From: Galbibacter sp048266365
Lineage (GTDB): Bacteria; Bacteroidota; Bacteroidia; Flavobacteriales; Flavobacteriaceae
NCBI RefSeq assembly: GCF_048266365.1
Contig: NZ_JBLWZP010000006.1
Coordinates: 1-64,000, forward strand
Direction of reading: 5' to 3'
DNA: 64,000 nucleotides
Part shown: positions 18,193-25,931 of the stretch, piece after piece
How positions within the stretch are numbered: position 1 is the stretch's first letter
How the letters are laid out: each line of letters starts with the position of its first letter
Made by a program: the position numbers and the translations under genes
Notes under the pieces: model-generated
What the model was told of the DNA's origin: nothing
The model's input: only the letters and a program-made list of their open reading frames with translations
Databases searched by the model: none

Positions 18193-18576
18193 TTATTCTT
18201 TATTAACACACTCCTTCTTATTTATGAGCTCAACAACGATATTCTCCAAATCAGATAAACTGACTGGACTTGATAGATACCCTTCAACTTGTATATTGTT
18301 ATTGTCAATGACCAGTTGTTGCCTTTTGTTTGAAAGTATTGCAACCATAGGTGTTTTAATTCCGATAATAGCTCTTATTTCAGAAAGAATTCCAATGGTA
18401 TTTAGGTTATTGGAATGCAAACCTATAAGAACTATATCTGCACCAAGTGTTCGCAACCCTTGGAAATTAGAATTACTTAGATGGTGGACATCAAACTGAA
18501 GTTTTCTCAATCGGAATCGAACTAAAGATGCTACCATCTTGTCCTCTTCAATGAGCGCACATTTATATTTAGTCAT
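18193..18576 (-). CDS. receiver-domain-like protein without the phospho-acceptor Asp (pseudo-receiver)
   Basis: 127 residues, a stand-alone CheY-like fold. The acidic pair is E11-D12 in LIEEDK, the beta-3 strand is DIVLIGLH with Gly52 where the phosphorylated Asp is expected, the beta-4 Thr/Ser is S82, and the beta-5 Lys of the usual K-P motif is Ser103 in SSPVS. It therefore cannot take a phosphate in the usual way, and may bind a partner constitutively. There is no output domain. The start codon overlaps the end of the Hpt gene by 8 bases, so the two are translationally coupled. Confidence 0.8.
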   Translation of the reverse strand: MTKYKCALIEEDKMVASLVRFRLRKLQFDVHHLSNSNFQGLRTLGADIVLIGLHSNNLNTIGILSEIRAIIGIKTPMVAILSNKRQQLVIDNNNIQVEGYLSSPVSLSDLENIVVELINKKECVNKE

Positions 18577-18964
18577 CGAGACATTCGATTTGATTATACA
18601 AGCTTGTTAGCACTAATTTATACTCCGTTTTAAATTGATTCAAAATATCTTGAATTTTCCAATATGTATCCAAATGCTGACATTCCTTTTGAATTAAATC
18701 CACATAATGAAGTAAAACAGGAGCTTGAACCATCTCTAAACCATTTTTTATTTTGTGTGCTCCTCGAGAAATAGAGAACCTGTCTTTGGCTTTAATACAT
18801 ACCTCAGTAGTATCGTAAAACTCTTCGATATTATCGTTTAGAAGTACAATGATTTCATTGAGATACTCTTTGTCTCCTAGACACTCAGTAACGAGTTTTG
18901 AAATATCGACGTTTTTTGTATTTGATTCTTTCTTCACTGTAAATAAATTAATATGACTCTTCAT
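18569..18964 (-). CDS. histidine phosphotransfer (Hpt) domain protein
   Basis: 131 residues forming a four-helix Hpt domain; the phospho-accepting His is H70 in SRGAHKIKNGLEMV, matching the family pattern A-H-x-L/I-K-x-x. It would shuttle phosphate between a hybrid kinase and a receiver. No hybrid kinase is near. It is the first gene of a two-gene unit with the pseudo-receiver, and has a perfect -7 element upstream (19076-19069). Confidence 0.85.
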   Translation of the reverse strand: MKSHINLFTVKKESNTKNVDISKLVTECLGDKEYLNEIIVLLNDNIEEFYDTTEVCIKAKDRFSISRGAHKIKNGLEMVQAPVLLHYVDLIQKECQHLDTYWKIQDILNQFKTEYKLVLTSLYNQIECLDD

Positions 18965-19068
18965 TGCTTAACTTTTAAATCAATGCATTTGAGAAAGTTC
19001 TACATGTATTACTACTGTGATTTGGCGCATTAGAGTCTTTTAGCGGTACTTCCACTTAAACTCTAATA

Positions 19069-19076
19069 CAAACATA
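19069..19076 (-). promoter_or_regulatory. promoter -7 element for the Hpt/pseudo-receiver unit
   Basis: Minus-strand TATGTTTG (19076-19069) fits TAnnTTTG exactly. There is no TTTG at the -33 position; instead repeat copy B (19096-19135) begins 19 bases upstream, where an activator could replace the -33 contact. The start site would be near 19062, giving a leader of about 98 nt. Confidence 0.5.
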
Positions 19077-19095
19077 TTTGTAAAGTATTTGAAAG

Positions 19096-19135
19096 AAAAC
19101 TTTTTGTTGTGTAAGGATGGTTTTTGTATGTGAAA
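19096..19135. repeat. 40-bp bipartite direct repeat, copy B
   Basis: AAAACTTTTTGTTGT (19096-19110), a 10-base spacer, then TTTTTGTATGTGAAA (19121-19135), the same as copy A 974 bases away. It lies 25 bases past the stop of the QEGLA gene and just upstream of the -7 element of the Hpt gene, a position consistent with an activator site. Confidence 0.75.
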
Positions 19136-19160
19136 CCAGCTCAAAAATTTAAGTCGAGAA

Positions 19161-20318
19161 TTACCTTAAATTTTCTAGAATAAAGTCAATAGTTTTATTA
19201 GTGTTGTAATTGTGATTATAGGACTGGGTAAGATGAATTGGATTATGAACCAACCCTAAATCTAGCATCCGCATTATACTGCTCTGGTGTTCCAAAGAAA
19301 CCTTGCCGGTTAAAAACACGGATAGGTCTTGGTGCTTTATATAATAGTCATACACCTTTTTAAGCCCGGTCAAGTACAGAAAATCTTTGGTGAATCCTCC
19401 TCCTCTATGGACGCGTAGGGTAATGATATAGGCTTTATCTCTATCGAGTTTATATTGGTTGTGTAATAAATCAAAGGTATCTGCGAAGTCGTAACCATCT
19501 GTCAGCGAATCTGCTGCAATAACCCTATACGCCAATGTCTTTAAACGATCAAGTGTCAATGCCCCACTCATATACTCGCTAAATACTGCCAAACCCTCCT
19601 GAGTTTCAACATTTTTAGGAAATCCATTGGAGAAAATCTTCAATGGTTGGTTTATTCCGTTAAAAGTTGTCACCATATGAACCCCAATTTCATGGTTTGC
19701 AAGGGTTTTAAGTTGGTTCGAACTAAATCGAGCATTCTTTTTAACAAAAAGTGTCTGTAATTTATTGGAAACCATCGCATCGGCGGCGATACTGTTTGAC
19801 AACTTAATGTTCATCTGAAAATCATAACCCTTGACGAATTTTTCAAAATAAGCAATGGCATCATTAGCTGAGTATATTTTTGGATCCTCCTGGTGATGAT
19901 TTTTAAAGTGTATAATAAACTTTGCGTTCTGGACATCCCTTTCCTTGGGTGCGCCATAAAGCCGAAGGCTATTGTAAAAGAATTTCCTTTTCTCCCCTAT
20001 AACATCTGAACACTGTAACACATTAGAATAATAATAGATTATGCTTTGGTACAGCGCCCTTATATCGTCATCTTGAATTTCTTCAAGATTGTTTAAAAAC
20101 AGTCCTTGCTGTAATTTAAAGGCATTAAAATTGCGTTTCGGATATCTGAACTTCGGACCTTCTGTAAACTTTGAAGCATAAAACTTCTGCTTCTCTTTCT
20201 CTGAGTTTAACGGATTCAGATAGGTGAGTAATTCAATGCCCTTATTTAAGCGATCTAAATTCCTATCAATAGCAAACAATCCCTTATATTGATCTATTAA
20301 TGCATTCTTCATTTGCAC
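19161..20318 (-). CDS. QEGLA-motif (DUF1704) family protein with an HExxxH metal motif
   Basis: 385 residues. The name-giving motif TQEGLA is at 239-244 and a zinc-protease-like HEIGVH at 209-214. The bacterial family is annotated as flavohaemoglobin expression-modulating. The eukaryotic relatives of this DUF (KIAA0895L/MATCAP) are reported tyrosine carboxypeptidases that use an HExxxH motif, so a peptidase role here is plausible but inferred. No signal peptide. It follows the symporter gene by 8 bases on the same strand, suggesting co-transcription. Confidence 0.88.
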   Translation of the reverse strand: MQMKNALIDQYKGLFAIDRNLDRLNKGIELLTYLNPLNSEKEKQKFYASKFTEGPKFRYPKRNFNAFKLQQGLFLNNLEEIQDDDIRALYQSIIYYYSNVLQCSDVIGEKRKFFYNSLRLYGAPKERDVQNAKFIIHFKNHHQEDPKIYSANDAIAYFEKFVKGYDFQMNIKLSNSIAADAMVSNKLQTLFVKKNARFSSNQLKTLANHEIGVHMVTTFNGINQPLKIFSNGFPKNVETQEGLAVFSEYMSGALTLDRLKTLAYRVIAADSLTDGYDFADTFDLLHNQYKLDRDKAYIITLRVHRGGGFTKDFLYLTGLKKVYDYYIKHQDLSVFLTGKVSLEHQSSIMRMLDLGLVHNPIHLTQSYNHNYNTNKTIDFILENLR

Positions 20319-20326
20319 TAATTTAA

Positions 20327-21763
20327 CTAAGATTCAACAACTTCTTTAGGTTCCTCCTGATCATAATACATCATTTTCTCACTTTTCGCAATAACTGAAC
20401 ACACCGTAACATCCCCTGTCACATTTACGACAGTTCTCATCATATCTAAAATTCGATCCACAGGTATAATAATAGCAATCCACGCTGGATTTAAACCAAC
20501 GGATTGCAGTACAATGATAAGCATGACTAGACCTGCACTAGGCACCGCAGCAGATCCTATAGAGGCTAAAGTTGCCGTAAGCACAATGGTTAATTGTTGC
20601 CCTAAAGTAAGATCTATCATGTGAAGTTGAGCCAAAAACACCACTGCAACACTTTGATAAAGACAGGTACCATCCATATTTACCGTGGCACCTATTGGCA
20701 ATACAAAGCTTGTTATTTTTTTGTCTACTTTTAAATTATCTTCAACACATTCCAAAGTTACAGGCAAAGTGGCTGCACTACTTGAGGTTGAAAATGCCAG
20801 GGTTTGTGCAGGTCCAATAGCTTTAAATAAATCAAAATATGGTACAACTTTAACGAAAAGCTTCATAAAGAGAGGATACACCACGAGAATCATCAGCATC
20901 AAACCTAAAGCTACCGTAAGAGAGTACCAGCTCAACCCTTTAAATATCTCAACAACTTTACCGACATCATTCCCTGCCATTGTACTTACTACTCCTGCAA
21001 GTAACGCAAAAACAAAAAACGGCGCAGCCTTCATAATCAGATCGACCATCTTTAAAAAAACCTCCATTACGCCATCAACAAATTTTGTAACCGGTTCTGA
21101 TTTTTCATTTGGAATAAACAGAAGTGCTATACCAAAGAATATTGCAAAGAAAATTACCTGAAGCATCAGTCCATTATCACCTAAGGACTTAAAAATATTA
21201 GATGGTATAATATCAACTAACGGCTTTAATGGTCCAGCTCCTTTAGTTTTATCAGCCTCTTGCATTTTTTCACTAACCGTGGCATCTTCTAATTCTGATT
21301 TGGTAAGATTTGTAATCTCTAAAGCGCGTTCCTTAAATTTCGGATCATGTAAGTAGTTAATACCATCTTTGATTTGTAAATCTTCACCTTCTGCCCACAA
21401 CTCATAGGCAATCCGATTATCAATTCTACTTTGTTGATCTATGAGCTCTCCTGGTTTAATAATATTCACCAGCAAAAGCCCTAATCCAACCGCAAAAATT
21501 GTTGTTAGCAAATAAGCCAAAAGTGTTTTTGCACCCATCCTTCCCAAGTTGGCAGGATCTCCAATCCCAGCGACACCATTTATAATTGAAAATAGCACCA
21601 ATGGCACTGCAATGAGTTTTAGTAGGTTTATAAAAATGGTACCAAATGGAGCAATCCAATCAATGGTGAATTGGCTCCAACCCAGTGTGCTAGAGAGAAG
21701 AGCCCAAACGATACCCAGTACTAATCCTATGACGATTTGCCAGTGTAGTGCGATTTTTTTCAC
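20327..21763 (-). CDS. dicarboxylate/amino acid:cation symporter (DAACS, GltP/GltPh type)
   Basis: 478 residues, multi-pass inner-membrane transporter for glutamate, aspartate or C4-dicarboxylates driven by Na+ or H+. The substrate hairpin AFSTSSSAATLPVTLE and the NMDGTCLYQSVA helix are intact. The loop around residues 110-175 is long and charged (an insertion seen in some Bacteroidota members). It is first in a two-gene unit with the QEGLA protein. Confidence 0.93.
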   Translation of the reverse strand: MKKIALHWQIVIGLVLGIVWALLSSTLGWSQFTIDWIAPFGTIFINLLKLIAVPLVLFSIINGVAGIGDPANLGRMGAKTLLAYLLTTIFAVGLGLLLVNIIKPGELIDQQSRIDNRIAYELWAEGEDLQIKDGINYLHDPKFKERALEITNLTKSELEDATVSEKMQEADKTKGAGPLKPLVDIIPSNIFKSLGDNGLMLQVIFFAIFFGIALLFIPNEKSEPVTKFVDGVMEVFLKMVDLIMKAAPFFVFALLAGVVSTMAGNDVGKVVEIFKGLSWYSLTVALGLMLMILVVYPLFMKLFVKVVPYFDLFKAIGPAQTLAFSTSSSAATLPVTLECVEDNLKVDKKITSFVLPIGATVNMDGTCLYQSVAVVFLAQLHMIDLTLGQQLTIVLTATLASIGSAAVPSAGLVMLIIVLQSVGLNPAWIAIIIPVDRILDMMRTVVNVTGDVTVCSVIAKSEKMMYYDQEEPKEVVES

Positions 21764-21822
21764 TTAAAATGTGTTTAGTTAGATAAATTAGCTGTTGTAA
21801 TAATAAATGTTTTTATAGATCC

Positions 21823-22896
21823 TTAAATTTCATTGTGATTTCTTGCTTGATTTATGAGTTTGTAGTCTGCTAATACTAGTGCTGCCATTGCTTCCACTAT
21901 AGGCACCGCTCTTGGTACTACACAAGGGTCGTGCCTTCCTTTACCATGCATTTCCACAGCATTTCCTTCATTATCAATAGTGGGTTGCGCTTTCATGATA
22001 GTTGCAACGGGCTTAAAGGCTACTTTGAAATAAATGTCCATTCCGTTACTGATACCACCCTGAATTCCTCCAGAATTATTGGTTATAGTCGTCCCATCAG
22101 GATTGTAAAGATCATTATGCTCACTACCTCTCATGACGGTACCGGAAAATCCACTGCCGTATTCAAATCCTTTTACCGCATTGATGGAAAGCATCGCCTT
22201 ACCTAATTCGGCATGTAGTTTTTCAAATGCAGGTTCACCAAGGCCGACAGGCACATTTTCAATAACACAAGTAACTGTTCCTCCGACGGTATCCCCGTCT
22301 TTCCTAACCTCTTTGATAAAGGCCTCCATTTGTTTTGCTTTTTGAGGATCAGGACAACGAACAATATTCTGTTCTGCCAAATCGATATCTAAGGAAGTAT
22401 ACGGCTTGTCCAAAGTAATATGTCCTACAGAAGAAACAAAGGCTCGTATTTTTATATCTTTTAGGAACTGTTTGGCGATTGCTCCAGCCACTACTCTACT
22501 AGCAGTTTCTCTTGCAGAACTACGTCCTCCTCCTCTATAATCCCTAAAACCGTATTTTTGATTGTATACATAATCCGCATGAGAAGGTCGGAAACTATCC
22601 TTGATATGAGAGTAATCATGCGATTTTTGGTCTGTATTCTCTATTATAAAACCAATGGGCGTACCTGTAGTTTTACCTTCGAACAGACCCGATAGAAATC
22701 GGACTTCATCTGGCTCTTTCCGCTGTGTCACTATAGCTGATTGCCCAGGTTTTCTTCTATCCAAATCTAATTGGATTTTATCGAGATCAAGTTGAATACC
22801 CGCTGGGCATCCATCAATTACACCACCTAATGCTGGCCCGTGTGATTCACCAAATGTGGTTAAACTAAAAAGATTTCCGAAGGAATTTCCTGCCAT
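21823..22896 (-). CDS. aroC: chorismate synthase
   Basis: 357 residues, full length. It catalyses the FMN-dependent trans-elimination of phosphate from EPSP to chorismate, the last shikimate step. The signatures GESHGPALGGVIDGCPAG, RGGGRSSARETASRVVAGA and GGIQGGISNG are present. It has a good promoter (22943-22914) that gives a very short leader. It is monocistronic here; the chorismate consumer pabB is at 34.8-36.1 kb. Confidence 0.97.
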   Translation of the reverse strand: MAGNSFGNLFSLTTFGESHGPALGGVIDGCPAGIQLDLDKIQLDLDRRKPGQSAIVTQRKEPDEVRFLSGLFEGKTTGTPIGFIIENTDQKSHDYSHIKDSFRPSHADYVYNQKYGFRDYRGGGRSSARETASRVVAGAIAKQFLKDIKIRAFVSSVGHITLDKPYTSLDIDLAEQNIVRCPDPQKAKQMEAFIKEVRKDGDTVGGTVTCVIENVPVGLGEPAFEKLHAELGKAMLSINAVKGFEYGSGFSGTVMRGSEHNDLYNPDGTTITNNSGGIQGGISNGMDIYFKVAFKPVATIMKAQPTIDNEGNAVEMHGKGRHDPCVVPRAVPIVEAMAALVLADYKLINQARNHNEI

Positions 22897-23257
22897 GAAT
22901 TTTATGATTTTGACAAATGTAATTTTTAATAAAGAGATACAAAAATTAATTTTCTCATTCCCCAGTAGTTAATCCTATAAAAATCACTAACACCTATGAA
23001 TTAAAATTCCGATACTCGGTTCAATTACGACATTAATATCTCCAACACAGGAGGCAGCCTATATACAGCATAATAAACTTAACTCATTTTGTTATAGACC
23101 TTTAGTATACAAACAAATTATTTTGATCGTAGTAAAAGTAAAAGTCACCTTAAATAAGGTACCCTAACTGGCTTAACAATAATATGATGTATACTTAATT
23201 TTTTAAAAATATACTTCTGAGTTTTAGTTCTTTCATTTACACTATAAAAATTATCTT
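22897..23257. other. divergent intergenic region, aroC / phosphoesterase
   Basis: 361 bases with no convincing frame. The left end holds the aroC promoter. On the plus side no TAnnTTTG match lies near the TTG start of the phosphoesterase gene. Nothing else is recognised. Confidence 0.4.
22914..22943 (-). promoter_or_regulatory. aroC promoter
   Basis: On the minus strand TTTG (22943-22940), 18 bases, then TACATTTG (22921-22914): an exact Bacteroidota -33/-7 pair. Transcription should start near 22908, about 12 bases before the aroC ATG. Confidence 0.7.
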
Positions 23258-24091
23258 TTGAGAAAACGTAAATTAGAAGTCGTAGTCATTTCAGATGTCC
23301 ATTTGGGAACCTTTGGTTGCCATGCAGGGGAACTACTCTCCTATCTGAATAGCATCTCGCCAGAAAAATTAATTCTAAATGGTGATATCATCGATATTTG
23401 GCATTTTAGAAAACGTTACTTTCCAAAGACACATCTTCAAGTTATCAAAAAGATTATTGATTTGTCCACCAAAGGGACAGAGGTATATTACATAACTGGA
23501 AACCATGATGAAATGCTCCGAAAATTTAGCGACGTGAGCATGGGGAACATACATATCCTCAATAAGTTGATCATGAACCTAGATGGGAAGAAGGCATGGA
23601 TATTTCATGGAGATGTCTTCGATGTTTCTATTCAACACACCAAGTGGATCGCCAAATTGGGAGGCTGGGGATACGATTTCTTGATACTACTCAATAGAGT
23701 GATCAATTGGGTATTAATCAAAATGGGAAGGGAAAAATATTCCCTTTCCAAACAAATAAAGAACGGCGTAAAAAAGGCGATAAAGTATATTGATGATTTT
23801 GAAAGCGTCGCTGCAGACCTTGCTATTGAAAATGGCTATAAATATGTAATATGCGGCCATATACATCAACCACAGATGCTTAGAAAGGTAAATAAGAATG
23901 GGACCTGTTTGTATTTAAATTCCGGAGATTGGATCGAAAATTTAACCGCTTTGGAGTACCATAACAAACGTTGGGATCTTTATCATTTTAACGAGGATAA
24001 ACTTAGCTCATTTTATGCCGATGAGGATCTAAAATCCATGAATTATAAAGAATTGCTTGCTGCTATTACCATAACCTCTAAAAAAATATAA
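23258..24091 (+). CDS. metallophosphoesterase, UDP-2,3-diacylglucosamine diphosphatase (LpxH)-like
   Basis: 277 residues starting at TTG (23258); no in-frame ATG precedes it and the protein then begins MRKRKLEVVVISDVHLGT, the usual start of this family. The calcineurin-type metal motifs are complete: D13-x-H15, NGDIID near 42, TGNHDE near 81, FHGDVFD near 120 and CGHIHQP near 207. The likely role is cleaving UDP-diacylglucosamine to lipid X in lipid A synthesis, with two Mn2+, at the inner membrane face. Confidence 0.85.
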   Translation: MRKRKLEVVVISDVHLGTFGCHAGELLSYLNSISPEKLILNGDIIDIWHFRKRYFPKTHLQVIKKIIDLSTKGTEVYYITGNHDEMLRKFSDVSMGNIHILNKLIMNLDGKKAWIFHGDVFDVSIQHTKWIAKLGGWGYDFLILLNRVINWVLIKMGREKYSLSKQIKNGVKKAIKYIDDFESVAADLAIENGYKYVICGHIHQPQMLRKVNKNGTCLYLNSGDWIENLTALEYHNKRWDLYHFNEDKLSSFYADEDLKSMNYKELLAAITITSKKI

Positions 24092-24213
24092 CTCCAGAGC
24101 TCTTAGCTGAATCCTAAACGAACTTAACCGAGTTCTTAAATTGCTATTAAAACTAACGCAGTTTCATAGATCATACAGAAAATTTTCATATTTTTAGTAC
24201 AAACATATGTACT

Positions 24214-24516
24214 ATGCAAATAAACTTTGAATACGATGGTGTTTCCGCTAGTTCCCGTCTGGAACAACTGGTTAAGAAAAGATTAGACAAACTGGAAGAT
24301 AAGTATGATTTTATCGTCCGTTTCGATGTTTTTTTTCAAAATGAACGAAGCTCCACCAGAGAGGATGGAAAAATTTGTAAAATAAAATTACGAGTTCCCG
24401 GCTCACTATTATTTTCGGAAGCTTCACATGAAAAATTCGAGATGTCTATCCAAGAAGCCGCAAATGATTTAGAACGTCAGTTAGAAAAAAAGAAAGGCAA
24501 GCTAAAGGCTAATTAG
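24214..24516 (+). CDS. HPF/RaiA-type ribosome-associated protein
   Basis: 100 residues with the beta-alpha-beta-beta-beta-alpha layout of the ribosomal S30AE domain, opening MQINFEYDGVSASSRLEQLVKKRLDKLEDKY. It lacks the long C-terminal dimerisation domain, so it is a short HPF/YfiA-like form, expected to bind the 30S subunit decoding region in stationary phase. It is followed by a strong terminator. Confidence 0.85.
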   Translation: MQINFEYDGVSASSRLEQLVKKRLDKLEDKYDFIVRFDVFFQNERSSTREDGKICKIKLRVPGSLLFSEASHEKFEMSIQEAANDLERQLEKKKGKLKAN

Positions 24517-24530
24517 TCATCTAGTACCCA

Positions 24531-24570
24531 AAAAAATAAGGTCTGATTTTTAAGTCAGACCTTATTTTTT
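24531..24570. terminator. bidirectional intrinsic terminator
   Basis: A perfect 16-bp stem (24531-24546 with 24555-24570; core GGTCTGA/TCAGACC) flanked by A6 and T6, with an 8-base loop. It serves both the plus-strand HPF gene and the minus-strand OmpA gene. Confidence 0.9.
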
Positions 24571-24610
24571 AGCATTTAGAAATACTAAAAACAATACTTT
24601 TTAACCAAGC

Positions 24611-25300
24611 TTATTGTTGTGCTTTAGCATCTTGTATCATTTCTTGATTGGCTACAATTCCGAGCTCAACCCTTCTGTTTTTAATACGACCATCAGCTGT
24701 CGCGTTATCATATTTTGGTTGTGTTTCACCGTACCATTTGGTAGTCATTCTAGAAGTAGACACACCATTAACAGATAAGAAATCACGAACAGATTTAGCT
24801 CTTTTTTCAGATAATGAATAGTTGTAATCATCAGCACCTGATGTATCTGTATGCCCTTCAATTAGAACATTGGTATCCTCATATTCTCTAAATACTTCTG
24901 CCATTTTGGTTAAGGTTGCCTTACCTTCAGGAGAGATTTCAGCGGAATTGATTTTAAATTTAACACCACTATTCTCATCAAAGGTTACATTGATACCTTC
25001 ACCAATTCTTGTAACTTCCGCACCTGGAACTGCCTCTTCAATTGCCTCAGCATTACGATCCATTTTATTACCAATTCTATTTCCAACAACCCCACCTACA
25101 GCGGCACCAATAATAGCTCCAAGAACGGTATTGTTTCCATCACCGACATTGTTTCCGATCACTCCACCAATTACGGCTCCGGATCCAGCACCAATAGCGG
25201 TACCTCTTTGACTACTATTTGAGTTTTTTATTGCTTCACAACTGAACATTAATAATACAGATGCGAAGATTAAACTTCCCTTATACACTGTTCTTTTCAT
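24611..25300 (-). CDS. OmpA-family outer-membrane lipoprotein with a glycine zipper
   Basis: 229 residues: lipoprotein signal with lipobox LMFSC (Cys21), a glycine-zipper segment (about 36-78, repeated G-x3-G steps) and a C-terminal OmpA domain (about 105-225) with the peptidoglycan-binding pattern GHTDTSGADDYNYSLSEKRA and NRRVEL. It probably ties the outer membrane to peptidoglycan. It is 31 bases downstream of the lipocalin gene and likely shares its transcript. Confidence 0.92.
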   Translation of the reverse strand: MKRTVYKGSLIFASVLLMFSCEAIKNSNSSQRGTAIGAGSGAVIGGVIGNNVGDGNNTVLGAIIGAAVGGVVGNRIGNKMDRNAEAIEEAVPGAEVTRIGEGINVTFDENSGVKFKINSAEISPEGKATLTKMAEVFREYEDTNVLIEGHTDTSGADDYNYSLSEKRAKSVRDFLSVNGVSTSRMTTKWYGETQPKYDNATADGRIKNRRVELGIVANQEMIQDAKAQQ

Positions 25301-25331
25301 AAGATTCTTATTTAATTGTATTTATTTTAAT

Positions 25332-25823
25332 TTACATACTAATTCTGTTGAACTGATATACTACTGTGATACTTTCACCGTCTACATCCGCTACAGAACT
25401 TATTACCATTTGGTTTTCGCTTAAACTTCTTATATCAAAGACATAGCCAAAGCCTCCGCTAATATCCTTTTTCTTTTCATCAATAAATTTAAATTGAAAT
25501 TTATATGGATTCCCATTAGCATCATCTTGAACTGACCAACGAATAAATCGTTGACCTGGTGCACAATCACCCGGATCAATGATGTTATAATAGCCAGTGC
25601 TATTATTAGAGCGGAAGAACCATTCGCTTCCTCTGAAACATTTTGAGGCTACATCATTAAATAATAATGATTTGAAGTACCCTTCATTGTTCTGATAATC
25701 AATATGGCTTAATTCCCAAGTCCCGTTTAATGTTTTTCGAGAATCCCTATTGGCTTTACTTAACCCACAGGATGACGCTACCACTGCAACTACCAATAAT
25801 AACAAATATGCTTTTTTCTTCAT
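25332..25823 (-). CDS. lipocalin-like outer-membrane lipoprotein
   Basis: 163 residues. The lipobox is VASSCG with Cys19. The body is a single small beta-barrel opening with LNGTWELSHIDY, the G-x-W signature of lipocalin-like proteins in Bacteroidota; two further Cys (CFRGSEW and DCAPG) may form a disulfide. Ligand unknown. It is the first gene in a unit with the OmpA lipoprotein and has a good promoter at 25888-25859. Confidence 0.82.
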   Translation of the reverse strand: MKKKAYLLLLVVAVVASSCGLSKANRDSRKTLNGTWELSHIDYQNNEGYFKSLLFNDVASKCFRGSEWFFRSNNSTGYYNIIDPGDCAPGQRFIRWSVQDDANGNPYKFQFKFIDEKKKDISGGFGYVFDIRSLSENQMVISSVADVDGESITVVYQFNRISM

Positions 25824-25858
25824 AATTAAATAGTTTTAATTAAACTGATTTTTGGGGT

Positions 25859-25888
25859 CAAAATTACTAAATATTCCAAGTAAATCAA
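25859..25888 (-). promoter_or_regulatory. promoter of the lipocalin/OmpA unit
   Basis: Minus strand: TTG (25888-25886), 19 bases, TAATTTTG (25866-25859), an exact TAnnTTTG. The start site would be near 25852, about 29 bases before the ATG. Confidence 0.65.
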
Positions 25889-25931
25889 GAGCCACCTTTT
25901 AAATTAATAATAATTTTATTACAATAAACTG

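Noticed and set aside
20685..21161. 158-codon frame opposite the symporter
   Set aside because: Antisense shadow of a well-conserved membrane protein; biased Ser/Thr/Ile composition.
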